Origin: Microbacterium gubbeenense DSM 15944
GTDB taxonomy: Bacteria; Actinomycetota; Actinomycetes; Actinomycetales; Microbacteriaceae
Assembly: GCF_000422745.1 (NCBI RefSeq)
Contig: NZ_AUGQ01000002.1
Coordinates: 248,001-312,000, forward strand
Length of the DNA: 64,000 nucleotides
Direction: 5' to 3'
Shown: positions 18,017 through 25,866 of the stretch, in pieces
Layout: each line of letters opens with the position of its first letter
Position numbering within the stretch: the stretch's first letter is position 1
Made by a program: the position numbers and the translations under genes
The notes under the pieces: model-generated
Told to the model about the DNA's origin: nothing
What the model saw: the letters and a program-made list of their open reading frames with translations, nothing else
Database searches by the model: none

Positions 18017-19048
18017 ATGACACCTTCAACGGCGAAGCAGCGCGCGGCAACGCTGCACGACGTCGCACGCCAGGCGGGCGTCTCGCTCGCCACGGCCTCA
18101 CGCGTGCTGAACGGATCCACGCGCAAGGTCGCCGATTCCTATCGCGAGCGCGTCGAGGCCGCCGCCGCCGATCTCGGCTACTCCGCGAACCTCTCCGCGC
18201 AGGCCACGGCCCGCGGCACGTCGGCCACGATCGCCCTGCTCGTGGCGAACATCGCCGACTCCTACTTCTCCGAGATCGCCGCCGGCGTCGCGCACGCGGC
18301 CGAGGAGCACAATCTCGTCGCGACGATCGGCATCACCGAGCGCTCCCCCGAGCGCGAGGCGCGCCTGATCCGCTCGCTGCGCGGGCAGCGACCGCGCGGG
18401 ATCGTGCTCGCGGCATCGCGGCACACGTCGCAGCACAGCGAGGCGCTCACGCAGGCGCTCGCCGTGCTCGAGAGCGACGGCGCGCGGATCGTCACGCTCG
18501 GCTACGGCGCCGAGGGCGTGTCGAGCCGCGTCGTCGGCATCGCCAACTACGGCGGCACGCGAGAGCTCGGCGAACGGCTCGGATCGCTCGGGTACCGAAA
18601 GGCGCTCGTGCTCGCAGCGGCGGAGGGGCTGCTCACGAGCGACGACCGCGTCGCGGGCTTCTCGGAGGGCTTCACCGCGGCGGGCGGATCCGCGCCGACG
18701 ATCCTGCGCGATTCCCTCACGCGCGACGCGGGCTACAGCCTCATGGAGGCCGCGCTGCAGGTCGGCGTCGAGCCCGGAACCGTCGTGTTCGGGGCGTCCG
18801 ACGTCATGGCGTTCGGCGCCATGTCGGCCGTGCGCGACGCAGGGCGCGACGTCGGCGACGACATCGCCATCGCGGGCTTCGGCGACATCGAGACCGGCCG
18901 CGACATCGTTCCGTCGCTGACGACCGTGAGCGCCCCGCTCGAGCAGCTCGGGCGCGCCGCCGTCGCGGCGATCATCGCCGACGACTGGGTCGAACAGGAT
19001 CCGCTCGCGGGCGAGGTCATCGTGCGCGACAGCACCCCGGCCCGATGA
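18017..19048 (+). CDS. LacI-family transcriptional regulator
   Basis: The 343-residue protein has an N-terminal LacI HTH (TLHDVARQAGVSLATASRVL) and a type I periplasmic-binding ligand domain ending with the VVFGASDVMAFGAM and IAGFGDIETG motifs. It is expected to repress the operon at 14709 through GGAAAGCGTTTACC at 14671, induced by the sugar or an intermediate. ATG 18017 lies 6 bases after TAACCT (18005-18010) with no ribosome site, consistent with a leaderless message. Its stop overlaps the ThuA gene start, so the two are coexpressed. Confidence 0.9.
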   Translation: MTPSTAKQRAATLHDVARQAGVSLATASRVLNGSTRKVADSYRERVEAAAADLGYSANLSAQATARGTSATIALLVANIADSYFSEIAAGVAHAAEEHNLVATIGITERSPEREARLIRSLRGQRPRGIVLAASRHTSQHSEALTQALAVLESDGARIVTLGYGAEGVSSRVVGIANYGGTRELGERLGSLGYRKALVLAAAEGLLTSDDRVAGFSEGFTAAGGSAPTILRDSLTRDAGYSLMEAALQVGVEPGTVVFGASDVMAFGAMSAVRDAGRDVGDDIAIAGFGDIETGRDIVPSLTTVSAPLEQLGRAAVAAIIADDWVEQDPLAGEVIVRDSTPAR

Positions 19049-19692
19049 TCGCGGTCATCGCCACGAGCGAGGGTCGCTACCGCGACCCCTGGCACCCGTT
19101 CGACGAGACCTCGCCCGCGCTGGCGTCGGTGCTCGCCGAGGCGGGCTTCGCCACGCGGATCCTGCCGGTCGACGAGGCGCTCGCGTCGCTCGACGATGCA
19201 GACCTGCTGGCCGTGAACGCCGGGGATCCGTGGCGCCACGATCCGCCGCCCATCGGCGCCCCGGCGGCCGCGACGGGCGGGCTCCGCCGCGCGCTCGCCC
19301 GCGGCATCGGCGTGCTCGCGATGCACACCTCTCTTGCGTCGCTGCGCGACTATCCCGAGTGGCCGGTCGCGACGGGCGGCATGTGGGTGCCGGGCATCTC
19401 GATGCACCCGCCGAAGTCGCGCGCGGCGTTCGACTGGGCAGACCACCCGCTCGCGGGATCCGCGCCGCTCGAGGCCGTCGATGAGCGCTACTCGTACATG
19501 CAGTCGTTCGGGCCGCGCGACGTCGTCGCGACGCACGAGCACGACGGCCTGACCCATCCGGTCGTCTGGACGCGCGAGCACGGAACCGCGCGGATCGCCG
19601 TCGACCTGCTCGGCCACGACGCCGAGTCGTACGCGTCCGAATCCCACCGTCAGCTGATCGCGCGGCTCGCGGGCTGGGCGGCGCGCGCCTGA
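19045..19692 (+). CDS. ThuA-like domain protein (glutamine amidotransferase-like fold)
   Basis: The 215-residue protein has the ThuA pattern of the trehalose-utilisation family: an N-terminal strand with TSEGRYRDPWHPF, then DADLLAVNAGD, GVLAMHTSLASLRDYPEW, the DHPLAGSAPLEAVDERYSY segment and VVWTREHGTARIAVDLLGHD. The fold is a class I amidotransferase-like domain without a confident catalytic Cys. In rhizobia ThuA works with the Gfo/Idh enzyme ThuB on 3-keto-disaccharides. Here it is cotranscribed with the LacI regulator 3 kb after a Gfo/Idh gene, repeating that association. Exact reaction unknown. Confidence 0.82.
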   Translation: MIAVIATSEGRYRDPWHPFDETSPALASVLAEAGFATRILPVDEALASLDDADLLAVNAGDPWRHDPPPIGAPAAATGGLRRALARGIGVLAMHTSLASLRDYPEWPVATGGMWVPGISMHPPKSRAAFDWADHPLAGSAPLEAVDERYSYMQSFGPRDVVATHEHDGLTHPVVWTREHGTARIAVDLLGHDAESYASESHRQLIARLAGWAARA

Positions 19693-19703
19693 TCCGAAAC
19701 CCG

Positions 19704-20384
19704 TCAGCGCGAGTGACGGCGGTACTCGGCCTCGATCAGGATCGGCAGGTGGTCGCTCGTGCCCTGCGGGAGGGTCGAGACGTCGTTGATCGCGAGCCCG
19801 CGGCTCGTCACGAAGTCGTAGTGCCCCTTGAAGAAGCGGTACCGCGTGTACGTGCGCGAGTCGCTGAGGGTCATGTCGTAGCCGTGCTCGCGGATCTGGT
19901 CGCCCAGGCGCTCCTTGAAGACGGGATAGTTGTAGTCGCCCACCATGAAGGTCGGGGTGCCGGGGCCGAGGCGCTCGAGCGCCTGCAGCGCGGACCGGAT
20001 CTGGTCGCGCCGAAGCGAGTTGAGCGCGGTCAGCGGCGCAGCGTGGAACGACGCGAACGTGATCTCGCGGCTGGCGTCGATGTCGAACAACTGCAGGCCG
20101 AGCAGCCGCTCGTGCGCCGGCCGCAGCACGATGTCGTGCAACGACTTCTTGAGCCCCATCGACACCGACTCGACGAAGCGGTACGAGCTCTCGCGGTAGT
20201 ACATCGCGAGCCCGAGCCGGTTGCGGTCAGTTGCGGCCGCGAGGCGCAGCCCCCCGATGCGGGCCGGGAGGTCTTCGACGTTCGCCTCCTGCAGGCACAC
20301 GACGTCGGGATCGCGCAGGTCGATGCGCCGACCGAGCTCAGCGGCCGCCGCGTGCTTGCGGAGGTTGTAAGAAAGGATGCGCAT
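19704..20384 (-). CDS. Endonuclease/exonuclease/phosphatase (EEP) family protein
   Basis: The 226-residue soluble protein has the EEP fold signatures: NLRK near the N-terminus, CLQEANVED with the metal-binding Glu, SFHAAPLTALNSLRRDQI with the active-site His, VGDYNYPVF with Asp and Asn, and the terminal GTSDHLPILIE with the catalytic Asp-His pair. No signal peptide is present, so it should be cytoplasmic. The family includes exonuclease III, sphingomyelinases and inositol phosphatases. The class here cannot be narrowed. TACCGT lies 9 bases before the ATG, a possible near-leaderless promoter. Confidence 0.82.
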   Translation of the reverse strand: MRILSYNLRKHAAAAELGRRIDLRDPDVVCLQEANVEDLPARIGGLRLAAATDRNRLGLAMYYRESSYRFVESVSMGLKKSLHDIVLRPAHERLLGLQLFDIDASREITFASFHAAPLTALNSLRRDQIRSALQALERLGPGTPTFMVGDYNYPVFKERLGDQIREHGYDMTLSDSRTYTRYRFFKGHYDFVTSRGLAINDVSTLPQGTSDHLPILIEAEYRRHSR

Positions 20385-20431
20385 AGTGCTCTCACGGTAG
20401 CCCGACCTCCTGATTCGGCGGAAGCGACCCG

Positions 20432-21319
20432 CTATGAATCGGCCGTGCCCGGCTCCTCGGGCGCCCGCCTCGCGCGGGTCTGCTCCGCGCGATCGGCGAG
20501 CAGGTCGTCGGCCGGGTAACCGACCTCCGCGAGCGTGAGCCCGCGGGCATCAAGCACGGCGAACGCGCTCGTGCGGGTCATCTCGTCGCGCAGGCGCTCG
20601 ACGTCTGCGACCTCGAGGCGACCCTCCCCGACCGCGACGCACGCGCCGACGAGCGCGCGCACCATCGAGTGGCAGAACGCATCGGCCTTCACGCCCGCGA
20701 CGAGCACGCCGTCCTCGTTCCGGCGCCAGCCGTACTCGAGCAGCGTGCGGATCGTCGTCGCCCCTTCGCGCGGTTTGCAGTACGCGGCGAAGTCGTGGAG
20801 GCCGATGAGAGTGGAGGCCGCCTCGTCCATGCGGTCGACGTCGAGCATGGCGCGCACGAACGTCGTGTTGCGGCGCTGCAGCGGGTCGTACCCGACGGCC
20901 TGGTCGGCGATCCGGTACGAGTAGCGCCTCCAAGCGGCGGAGAAGCGCGCGTCGAAGCCGTCCGGGGCCGTGCGGGTGCGCGAGACGGTGGCGTCAGCAT
21001 AGGGGCGCAGCACCCCGCGCAGCTTGCGCGCGAGCGGCGCGACCGGATCCGCGTCATCTTGGCGGCCGCGCGCGAGCCGTGTGGCGCGCTGCCACTGATC
21101 CTCGTCGAGGTCGGCGTGCGCGACCTGTCCCGTGGCGTGCACCCCTGCGTCCGTGCGACCCGCGACGACGAGGCGCAGGTCGCTGCGCAGCACCTGCCGG
21201 AGCGCATCTTCGATCGTGCCCTGCACCGTGCGCAGGCCGGGCTGCGCCGCCCACCCCCTGAAGTCGGATCCGTCGTACGCGATGTCGAGGCGGATCCGGC
21301 GGAGCGCGGGGTCCGTCAT
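20432..21319 (-). CDS. truA: tRNA pseudouridine(38-40) synthase
   Basis: TruA converts uridines 38-40 of the anticodon stem to pseudouridine. The 295-residue protein has the RLDIAYDGSDFRGWA start, the catalytic Asp57 in AGRTDAGVHATGQ, the RRYSYRI segment and the C-terminal FCHSMVRALVGACVAVGEG motif. The ATG at 21319 overlaps the mtn stop by four bases, while the frame open to 22141 is antisense-like sequence. In many actinobacteria truA follows rplQ; here it is the third gene of luxS-mtn-truA instead. Confidence 0.95.
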   Translation of the reverse strand: MTDPALRRIRLDIAYDGSDFRGWAAQPGLRTVQGTIEDALRQVLRSDLRLVVAGRTDAGVHATGQVAHADLDEDQWQRATRLARGRQDDADPVAPLARKLRGVLRPYADATVSRTRTAPDGFDARFSAAWRRYSYRIADQAVGYDPLQRRNTTFVRAMLDVDRMDEAASTLIGLHDFAAYCKPREGATTIRTLLEYGWRRNEDGVLVAGVKADAFCHSMVRALVGACVAVGEGRLEVADVERLRDEMTRTSAFAVLDARGLTLAEVGYPADDLLADRAEQTRARRAPEEPGTADS

Positions 21320-22002
21320 GCCGCCAGGCGCGCGAGGGCGTCGATCACGACGCGCGCCGAGCGCTCGGCCGCGTCGTCGATGTGCGTCTCGAACTCTTCG
21401 GAGTCGGGCGCGCAGAGGTCGCTGATCGCGCGGCACGCGGCGAACCGTGCGCCATGGTTGTGCGCCACCTGGGCGACGGCGGCGGTCTCCATGTCGACCG
21501 ACCAGAGCCCATCGAAGTCGGCGCGCAGAGCGTGGGCGAGGTCGGCGGTGACGAACTTCTCGCCGGATCCCATCGGCGCGCGGCGCACGGATTCGCCGTC
21601 GGCGAGCGCGGCGGCGAGCTGCGGATCCGCCTCGTACGTCGCGGGCATGCCCGGCACCTGGCCGAGCGCGTAGCCGAAGGCGCGCGCGTCGGCGTCGACG
21701 TTCACGACGCTCGTGCCGACGACGACGTCGCCGACGCGGGCGTCCGCGCCGAGCCCGCCCGCGGATCCGGCGCTGACGAGGATCACGCCCTCCGGCCCGT
21801 AGCGGTGGATCGCCCCGGCGGCCGCGTCGGCGGCGTTGACCATGCCGATGCCGCTGACGACGAGCACGACGGTCGCTTCGCCGAACATGATGCCGCGGTG
21901 GACCGCGCGTCCGACGGTCACCGGATCCGATACCTGGCGCGCCGCCTTGAGGAACGGCTGCGCTTCCTCGTCCATCGCGACCTGGACGATGATCGCGGTC
22001 AC
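21316..22002 (-). CDS. mtn: 5'-methylthioadenosine/S-adenosylhomocysteine nucleosidase
   Basis: MTAN cleaves adenine from S-adenosylhomocysteine, giving the S-ribosylhomocysteine that LuxS uses. The 228-residue protein has [12 protein letters not shown] with the conserved Glu, the [12 protein letters not shown] loop, [21 protein letters not shown] with the purine- and ribose-binding Glu, and RAISDLC with the catalytic Asp. GTG 22002 overlaps the luxS stop (GTGA), so the pair is coupled. The longer in-frame start at 22032 would extend into luxS. Confidence 0.93.
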   Translation of the reverse strand: MTAIIVQVAMDEEAQPFLKAARQVSDPVTVGRAVHRGIMFGEATVVLVVSGIGMVNAADAAAGAIHRYGPEGVILVSAGSAGGLGADARVGDVVVGTSVVNVDADARAFGYALGQVPGMPATYEADPQLAAALADGESVRRAPMGSGEKFVTADLAHALRADFDGLWSVDMETAAVAQVAHNHGARFAACRAISDLCAPDSEEFETHIDDAAERSARVVIDALARLAA

Positions 22003-22481
22003 GCGCGCGTCTCCGCGAAGACGGTGAGCCATTCATCCCGCTGGTCGAGGAACGCACGAGCGGCGAGCTGGGCGCCCTCGAGGCTGTGGTTCGCGCCCCA
22101 CCCGCACTGGGTCTCGTTCGCGGCGGGAACCTCGGCCGCATCGGCGAAGTCGCCGAGCGTCGCCGCGACGAGATCGGCGACCTCGCCGGCCGTGTGCTCG
22201 CCCTGGAGGATCAGGTAGAACCCGGTCTGGCAGCCCATGGGCGAGAAATCGATGACGCGGTCGGAGTGATTGCGGCTCTTCTCGGCGAACATGTGCTCGA
22301 TCGAGTGGATCACCGGCATCTCGAGGTGCTCGACGTTCGGCTGGGTGAAGCGCACGTCGTACTTGACGATGACGTCGCCCGCCGGGAGCTGCTTGCGATC
22401 CGCAAGGCGCAGATAGGGCGCCTCGACGAGGGTGTGATCGAGGTTGAAGGATTCGACGTTCATGCGCGCTGCGTCAGTCAC
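21999..22481 (-). CDS. luxS: S-ribosylhomocysteine lyase (autoinducer-2 synthase)
   Basis: LuxS splits S-ribosylhomocysteine into homocysteine and DPD, the AI-2 precursor. The 160-residue protein has all active-site residues: the metal ligands H59 and H63 in HSIEHMFAE with catalytic E62, C84 in [10 protein letters not shown] and the third ligand C126 in NETQCGWG. The start is GTG 22481, which follows GAGGGG closely; TACCCT six bases upstream also allows a leaderless start. With mtn it completes SAH detoxification; whether AI-2 signalling is used cannot be told. Confidence 0.96.
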   Translation of the reverse strand: MTDAARMNVESFNLDHTLVEAPYLRLADRKQLPAGDVIVKYDVRFTQPNVEHLEMPVIHSIEHMFAEKSRNHSDRVIDFSPMGCQTGFYLILQGEHTAGEVADLVAATLGDFADAAEVPAANETQCGWGANHSLEGAQLAARAFLDQRDEWLTVFAETRA

Positions 22482-22503
22482 CCCTCAAGGGTACCCGGGC
22501 GGG

Positions 22504-22533
22504 TTCTGCAGAATACGCCGTTCTACGTAGGAT
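22504..22533 (+). promoter_or_regulatory. Candidate promoter for leaderless yajQ
   Basis: TAGGAT (22528-22533) lies 6 bases before the yajQ ATG at 22540, with TTCTGC (22504-22509) 18 bases upstream of it. No Shine-Dalgarno sequence is seen, so the mRNA probably starts at or next to the ATG. Confidence 0.45.
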
Positions 22534-22539
22534 CGAGCC

Positions 22540-23034
22540 ATGGCTGATTCATCTTTTGACGTCGTTTCCGAGATCGACCGCCAGGAGGCGGACAACGCCT
22601 TGAACCAGGCGCGCAAGGAGGTCGCCCAGCGCTACGACTTCCGCGGCACCGATGCCGAGGTGTCATGGTCGGGCGAGCAGATCCTCATCGTCGCGAACAC
22701 GGAGGACCGCGCCACGGCGGTGCTCGATGTTCTGCAGACGAAGATGATCAAGCGGGGCATCTCGCTCAAGAGCCTCGACAGCGGCGAACCGTTCGAGAGC
22801 GGCAAGCAGGTGCGCATCGTCACCTCCCTCAAGGAGGGCATCGCCCAGGAGGTCGCGAAGAAGATCGGCAAGATCATCCGCGACGAGGCACCCAAGGGCG
22901 TTAAGAGCCAGATCCAGGGCGAGGAGATCCGCGTGAGCTCGAAGAGCCGCGACGACCTGCAGACGGTCATCGCGCTCCTCAAGGGCAAGCAGGAAGACCT
23001 CGACGTGGCGCTACAGTTCCAGAACTTCCGTTAG
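22540..23034 (+). CDS. yajQ: YajQ family cyclic-di-GMP/nucleotide-binding protein
   Basis: The 164-residue cytoplasmic protein has two ferredoxin-like (RNP-type) domains, starting [16 protein letters not shown] and containing [37 protein letters not shown] and the terminal ALQFQNFR. These are the conserved YajQ signatures. Family members bind nucleic acids or nucleotides, and a Xanthomonas member binds cyclic di-GMP; the role in actinobacteria is not established. Monocistronic, with its own promoter and a small hairpin after the stop. Confidence 0.95.
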   Translation: MADSSFDVVSEIDRQEADNALNQARKEVAQRYDFRGTDAEVSWSGEQILIVANTEDRATAVLDVLQTKMIKRGISLKSLDSGEPFESGKQVRIVTSLKEGIAQEVAKKIGKIIRDEAPKGVKSQIQGEEIRVSSKSRDDLQTVIALLKGKQEDLDVALQFQNFR

Positions 23035-23035
23035 C

Positions 23036-23055
23036 AGACGCTGACCGGGGCGTCT
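23036..23055 (+). terminator. Short hairpin after yajQ
   Basis: AGACGC (23036-23041) pairs with GCGTCT (23050-23055) around an 8-base loop, two bases after the yajQ stop. There is no T run, so termination strength is uncertain. Confidence 0.45.
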
Positions 23056-23096
23056 AGGCCTAGCGGGAGGCGCGCGGCCTTCGTATGCTCAGGACT

Positions 23097-23258
23097 ATGA
23101 ACATCCTGTTTTGAATCATTGTCATCGTCGCAGTCGTCCTGCTGGTCGTCGGCGGTGTCGTAGAAGCCGTCCGTTTCCTGTTGTGGGTCGGTATCGCACT
23201 CGTGCTGATCGCCGTCATCGCATGGGCGATACGCAAGATCTCCGGCAATAAGAGGTAG
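23097..23258 (+). pseudogene. Small hydrophobic membrane protein gene interrupted by in-frame TGA at codon 6
   Basis: From ATG 23097 the frame reads MNILF, then TGA at 23112-23114, then continues IIVIVAVVLLVVGGVVEAVR and on to TAG at 23256-23258, 53 codons in total. Without the TGA it would encode a two-helix membrane protein of a kind widespread in actinobacteria: two hydrophobic stretches around EAVRFLLWVG and a basic RKISGNKR tail. A -10 box TATGCT (23084-23089) lies 7 bases before the ATG, so the promoter still looks intact. No alternative in-frame ATG or GTG precedes the first helix. It is either a recent nonsense mutation, a read-through codon or a base-call error. Confidence 0.65.
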
Positions 23259-23310
23259 CCGGCCGTCGCACACCGGGTCCGCGCAGCGCGTCCTGCGCTC
23301 ACGATCCGGT

Positions 23311-23336
23311 GGCTGACGGTACTCCTGCCGTCAGCC
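23311..23336 (+). terminator. Perfect 9-base-pair hairpin
   Basis: GGCTGACGG (23311-23319) pairs with CCGTCAGCC (23328-23336) around an 8-base loop. It follows the interrupted small gene by about 50 bases and ends 16 bases before the next ATG at 23353. It could terminate the former or structure the start of the latter; no T run is present. Confidence 0.5.
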
Positions 23337-23352
23337 CCGTAAAGTGATCCGC

Positions 23353-23949
23353 ATGCACACCCCGCCGCTCCACGATGCGGTCGCGGCCATCGCCCGCGAC
23401 CGGCAGGCCGGGCGTCTCGACAGGTGGAGCTGGTCGACCGTCATCGACGAGAACGTCGGCGAGGCGGTTATCGAGCGCGAGGTCTTCGCGCGGATCCATG
23501 AGTCAGGCGACATCGACGCCGCCTTCCCGATAGGCAACGCGGGCCTCGTTCATGTGTACGGCTATCTCTTCTCGAGCGTGGTCACACCCTATGGCTACAA
23601 GAGCGATCGCTGGAACGATGGTGTTCTCGCGAGCTCGCTCGGGTTGCCGGCGGACCACTTCCAGCTCGGCGCCAGCGATGACGAGACGCCGCTCGAGCGC
23701 GTGCTCGGCGCCGCGATGCCCCTCCTGACGGATCCCCCGGCGAGCGCACGGCTCGAATCGTGGCGGGTCGACGATGTCGAGCAGAGGGCCGTCCTCACCG
23801 ACGGCGCACTCATTTCGGGCCTCGACGATGGTTCCGGTCTGCGGCTCCTGACGATCTTCCCCGTCGCCGACGCGAACGCCTTCGCGCGCGACCTCACCGA
23901 GGATCCGCCCCGCCTGCGCTGGAACGCGGCCCGCACGCCCCGCACCTGA
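23353..23949 (+). CDS. Hypothetical protein, 198 residues
   Basis: I do not recognise this protein. The 198-residue product (start MHTPPLHDAVAAIARDRQAG) is soluble, slightly acidic and has no signal peptide or membrane segment. It has an N-terminal helix followed by a WSWSTVIDENVGEAV segment, a region with YGYLFSSVVTPYGYKSDRW, and a C-terminal part ending PRLRWNAARTPRT. The codon use matches the neighbours, and the frame is open and coherent throughout, so it is probably real. An in-frame GTG at 23344 is an alternative start. No ribosome site is evident for either. The region after its stop contains the dispersed repeat at 23987. Confidence 0.65.
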   Translation: MHTPPLHDAVAAIARDRQAGRLDRWSWSTVIDENVGEAVIEREVFARIHESGDIDAAFPIGNAGLVHVYGYLFSSVVTPYGYKSDRWNDGVLASSLGLPADHFQLGASDDETPLERVLGAAMPLLTDPPASARLESWRVDDVEQRAVLTDGALISGLDDGSGLRLLTIFPVADANAFARDLTEDPPRLRWNAARTPRT

Positions 23950-23986
23950 CACCGTTTCGCACGTGGTGCGGCTCGGACCGCCGAAC

Positions 23987-24079
23987 CCCCGCTTCGACTG
24001 GGACACGGTTCGAAGTGTGTCCCAGTTGGCGCCGGAACAGCGGCCATATTTCCGCACGAAGCGGGACATGGTTCGACCC
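23987..24079. repeat. Intergenic dispersed repeat, two adjoining units
   Basis: The unit at 24017-24079 shares its layout with 38417-38466: GTGTCCCA at the left, a CGCC-x-GAAC core, and GCGGGACATGGTTCG at the right (24061-24075, identical to 38449-38463). A further related unit with GGGACACGGTTCGAAG ends at 24015. Within it, CTGGGACAC (23998-24006) pairs perfectly with GTGTCCCAG (24017-24025). The 218-base gap between the genes at 23949 and 24168 is largely filled by these units. They encode nothing visible. Confidence 0.6.
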
Positions 24080-24167
24080 GGCACGCAATGTTCACCTGCG
24101 CGTAAGCGATGCGTCCACGTCATTGGGTTATCGTGAACGCATCGTCCATCAGGATCAGGGAGAGCGC

Positions 24168-24857
24168 GTGGCATCAACGATCGTCTTCGACTTCGACGGA
24201 ACCGTCGTCGTCGGCAATGGCCCGGTTCTCGCGTACGCCCGCCAGATGGCGCGGTACGCGGACGATGCATTCCTCGAGCGCACGATCGCGACGATCGAGG
24301 CGTTCGAAGCCGGGCAGACGGATCGCTTCCGCGACGGATACGACGTCGTCGGCACCCTCGCCGCCGAGGCAGGGATCGGATCCGACGATCGCCAGCGCGC
24401 ATACTTCGCCAGCCGCGCGCAGCTCGGATCCGCCGAACCGGCCGCGGCGGCGCCGGGGCTGAAGGAGATCCTCGAGCAGCTCCCCGACGCCACCCGCGTG
24501 GTGCTCGCCACCAACGCACCCGAGGCGGGCGTCGTCAGCGCCCTCGGCGGTTGGGGCGTGCTGGATCACTTCGACGAGTTCGTGTACGACACCGGCAAGC
24601 CCGCGGGCCTGACCCCGATCGTCGAGCGCGCGATCGCGGACGGCCCCGTGCTGTCGGTGGGCGACATCGTCGAGAACGACCTCGCCCCGGCCGCCGAGCT
24701 CGGCGCCGACACGGCCCTGGTCGGCGCGACCGCGGCGACGAGCACCTCTTCCGTGACGATGCGGGCGCTGACGCTCGCCGAGCTCGCGGACCAGATCGTG
24801 GCGTGGGCACACGCCGCTGAGCACGACACCACAGCACACCCCATTTCCGAAAGGTAA
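24168..24857 (+). CDS. HAD-superfamily phosphatase linked to the PhnCDE transporter
   Basis: The 229-residue HAD hydrolase has motif I VFDFDGTV (nucleophile and acid Asp8 and Asp10), motif II in RVVLATNAPE, the Lys of motif III in TGKPAG, and motif IV in SVGDIVENDL. A helical C1 cap lies after motif I (about residues 16-90). GTG 24168 follows a GGGAGAG ribosome site. It precedes phnD by 5 bases and its last codons contain the phnD ribosome site, so it belongs to the phnDCEE operon. It may dephosphorylate the imported organophosphate or phosphonate-derived compound. It lacks sequence features that would make it a confident phosphonoacetaldehyde hydrolase. Confidence 0.82.
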   Translation: MASTIVFDFDGTVVVGNGPVLAYARQMARYADDAFLERTIATIEAFEAGQTDRFRDGYDVVGTLAAEAGIGSDDRQRAYFASRAQLGSAEPAAAAPGLKEILEQLPDATRVVLATNAPEAGVVSALGGWGVLDHFDEFVYDTGKPAGLTPIVERAIADGPVLSVGDIVENDLAPAAELGADTALVGATAATSTSSVTMRALTLAELADQIVAWAHAAEHDTTAHPISER

Positions 24858-24862
24858 GCACC

Positions 24863-25864
24863 ATGCGCAAGCCCCTGCTCGCGGCCGGAGCCGTCGCGAT
24901 CCTCTCCCTCGGCCTTGCCGGCTGCGCCGCCGACGACGGCGGATCCGCGGACGGCGAATGGCCCGACGAGATCACGCTCTCGCTCGTGCCCTCGGTCGAG
25001 GGCGAGGACCTCGCCGAGGCGCTCGACCCGCTCACCGCCTATCTCTCGGACGGCCTCGGCATCGACGTGAACGGCGTCGTCGCGAACAACTACGCGGCGA
25101 CCGTCGAGGCGCTCGGATCCGACCAGTCGCAGGTCATCATCAGCGACGCCGGATCGCTGTACAACGCCATCCAGCAGTACGACGCGCAGCTCGTCCTGCG
25201 CGACGTGCGCTTCGGCGCGACCGCGTATTCGGCCGTCGCCTACACGAACGACCCCGACAAGTACTGCGACGACGAGCCTGTCATGGCGACCTACGACGCG
25301 GGCCCCGCGGAGCTGTCGTACTGCAACGGGCTGGAAGAGGCCGGCGCTTCGGCCCTCGGTGAGGGCGGCCCCATCGGCATCGAGCACCTGGCCGACGCCA
25401 AGGGCGCGAAAGTCGCGCTGCAGTCGGCGACGAGCCCGGCCGGCTACCAGTACCCCGTCGTCGCCATGCGCGAGCAGGGCCTCGACACCGACAAGGACAT
25501 CGAGCAGATTCCGGTCGAAGGCAACAACAACGCGATCATTGCTGTCGCGAACGGCGACGCCGAGATCGGCTTCGCCTACTGGGACGCCCGCGTCACGGTC
25601 ACGGAGGAGTTCCCCGACATCGCGGACAAGGCCGTCGCCTTCGCCTACACCGAGATGATCCCGAACGGCGGCGTCGCCGTGTCGAACACGCTGCCCGACG
25701 ACCTCACGGCCGAGCTCACGACCCTGCTCGATGACTACGCCGACTCCTCCGACGAGGCAGCCGACGTGATGTTCAACCTCGTCGGCCTGTCCGATTGGAC
25801 GAGCGAGACCGCCGAGGACGAGATCACCCGCTACGGCGAGATCCTCGAAGAGTTCGCAGGCTGA
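24863..25864 (+). CDS. phnD: Phosphonate/organophosphate ABC transporter substrate-binding lipoprotein
   Basis: The 333-residue lipoprotein has a signal peptide with lipobox LAGC (Cys21) and a short acidic linker. The mature part is a type II periplasmic-binding domain of the PhnD/PtxB class, with [17 protein letters not shown], a VSNTLP segment and the WDARVT region near the ligand cleft. It contains a Cys pair in DKYCDDEP and LSYCNGL, probably an extracellular disulfide. It is followed by the ATPase after 2 bases. The ligand may be a phosphonate, phosphite or phosphate ester; the neighbours do not settle this. Confidence 0.9.
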   Translation: MRKPLLAAGAVAILSLGLAGCAADDGGSADGEWPDEITLSLVPSVEGEDLAEALDPLTAYLSDGLGIDVNGVVANNYAATVEALGSDQSQVIISDAGSLYNAIQQYDAQLVLRDVRFGATAYSAVAYTNDPDKYCDDEPVMATYDAGPAELSYCNGLEEAGASALGEGGPIGIEHLADAKGAKVALQSATSPAGYQYPVVAMREQGLDTDKDIEQIPVEGNNNAIIAVANGDAEIGFAYWDARVTVTEEFPDIADKAVAFAYTEMIPNGGVAVSNTLPDDLTAELTTLLDDYADSSDEAADVMFNLVGLSDWTSETAEDEITRYGEILEEFAG

Positions 25865-25866
25865 GT

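Noticed and set aside
23112..23114. Selenocysteine at the in-frame TGA
   Set aside because: No SECIS-like stem directly follows, the residue would lie in a membrane helix start, and no selenium genes are present in the window.
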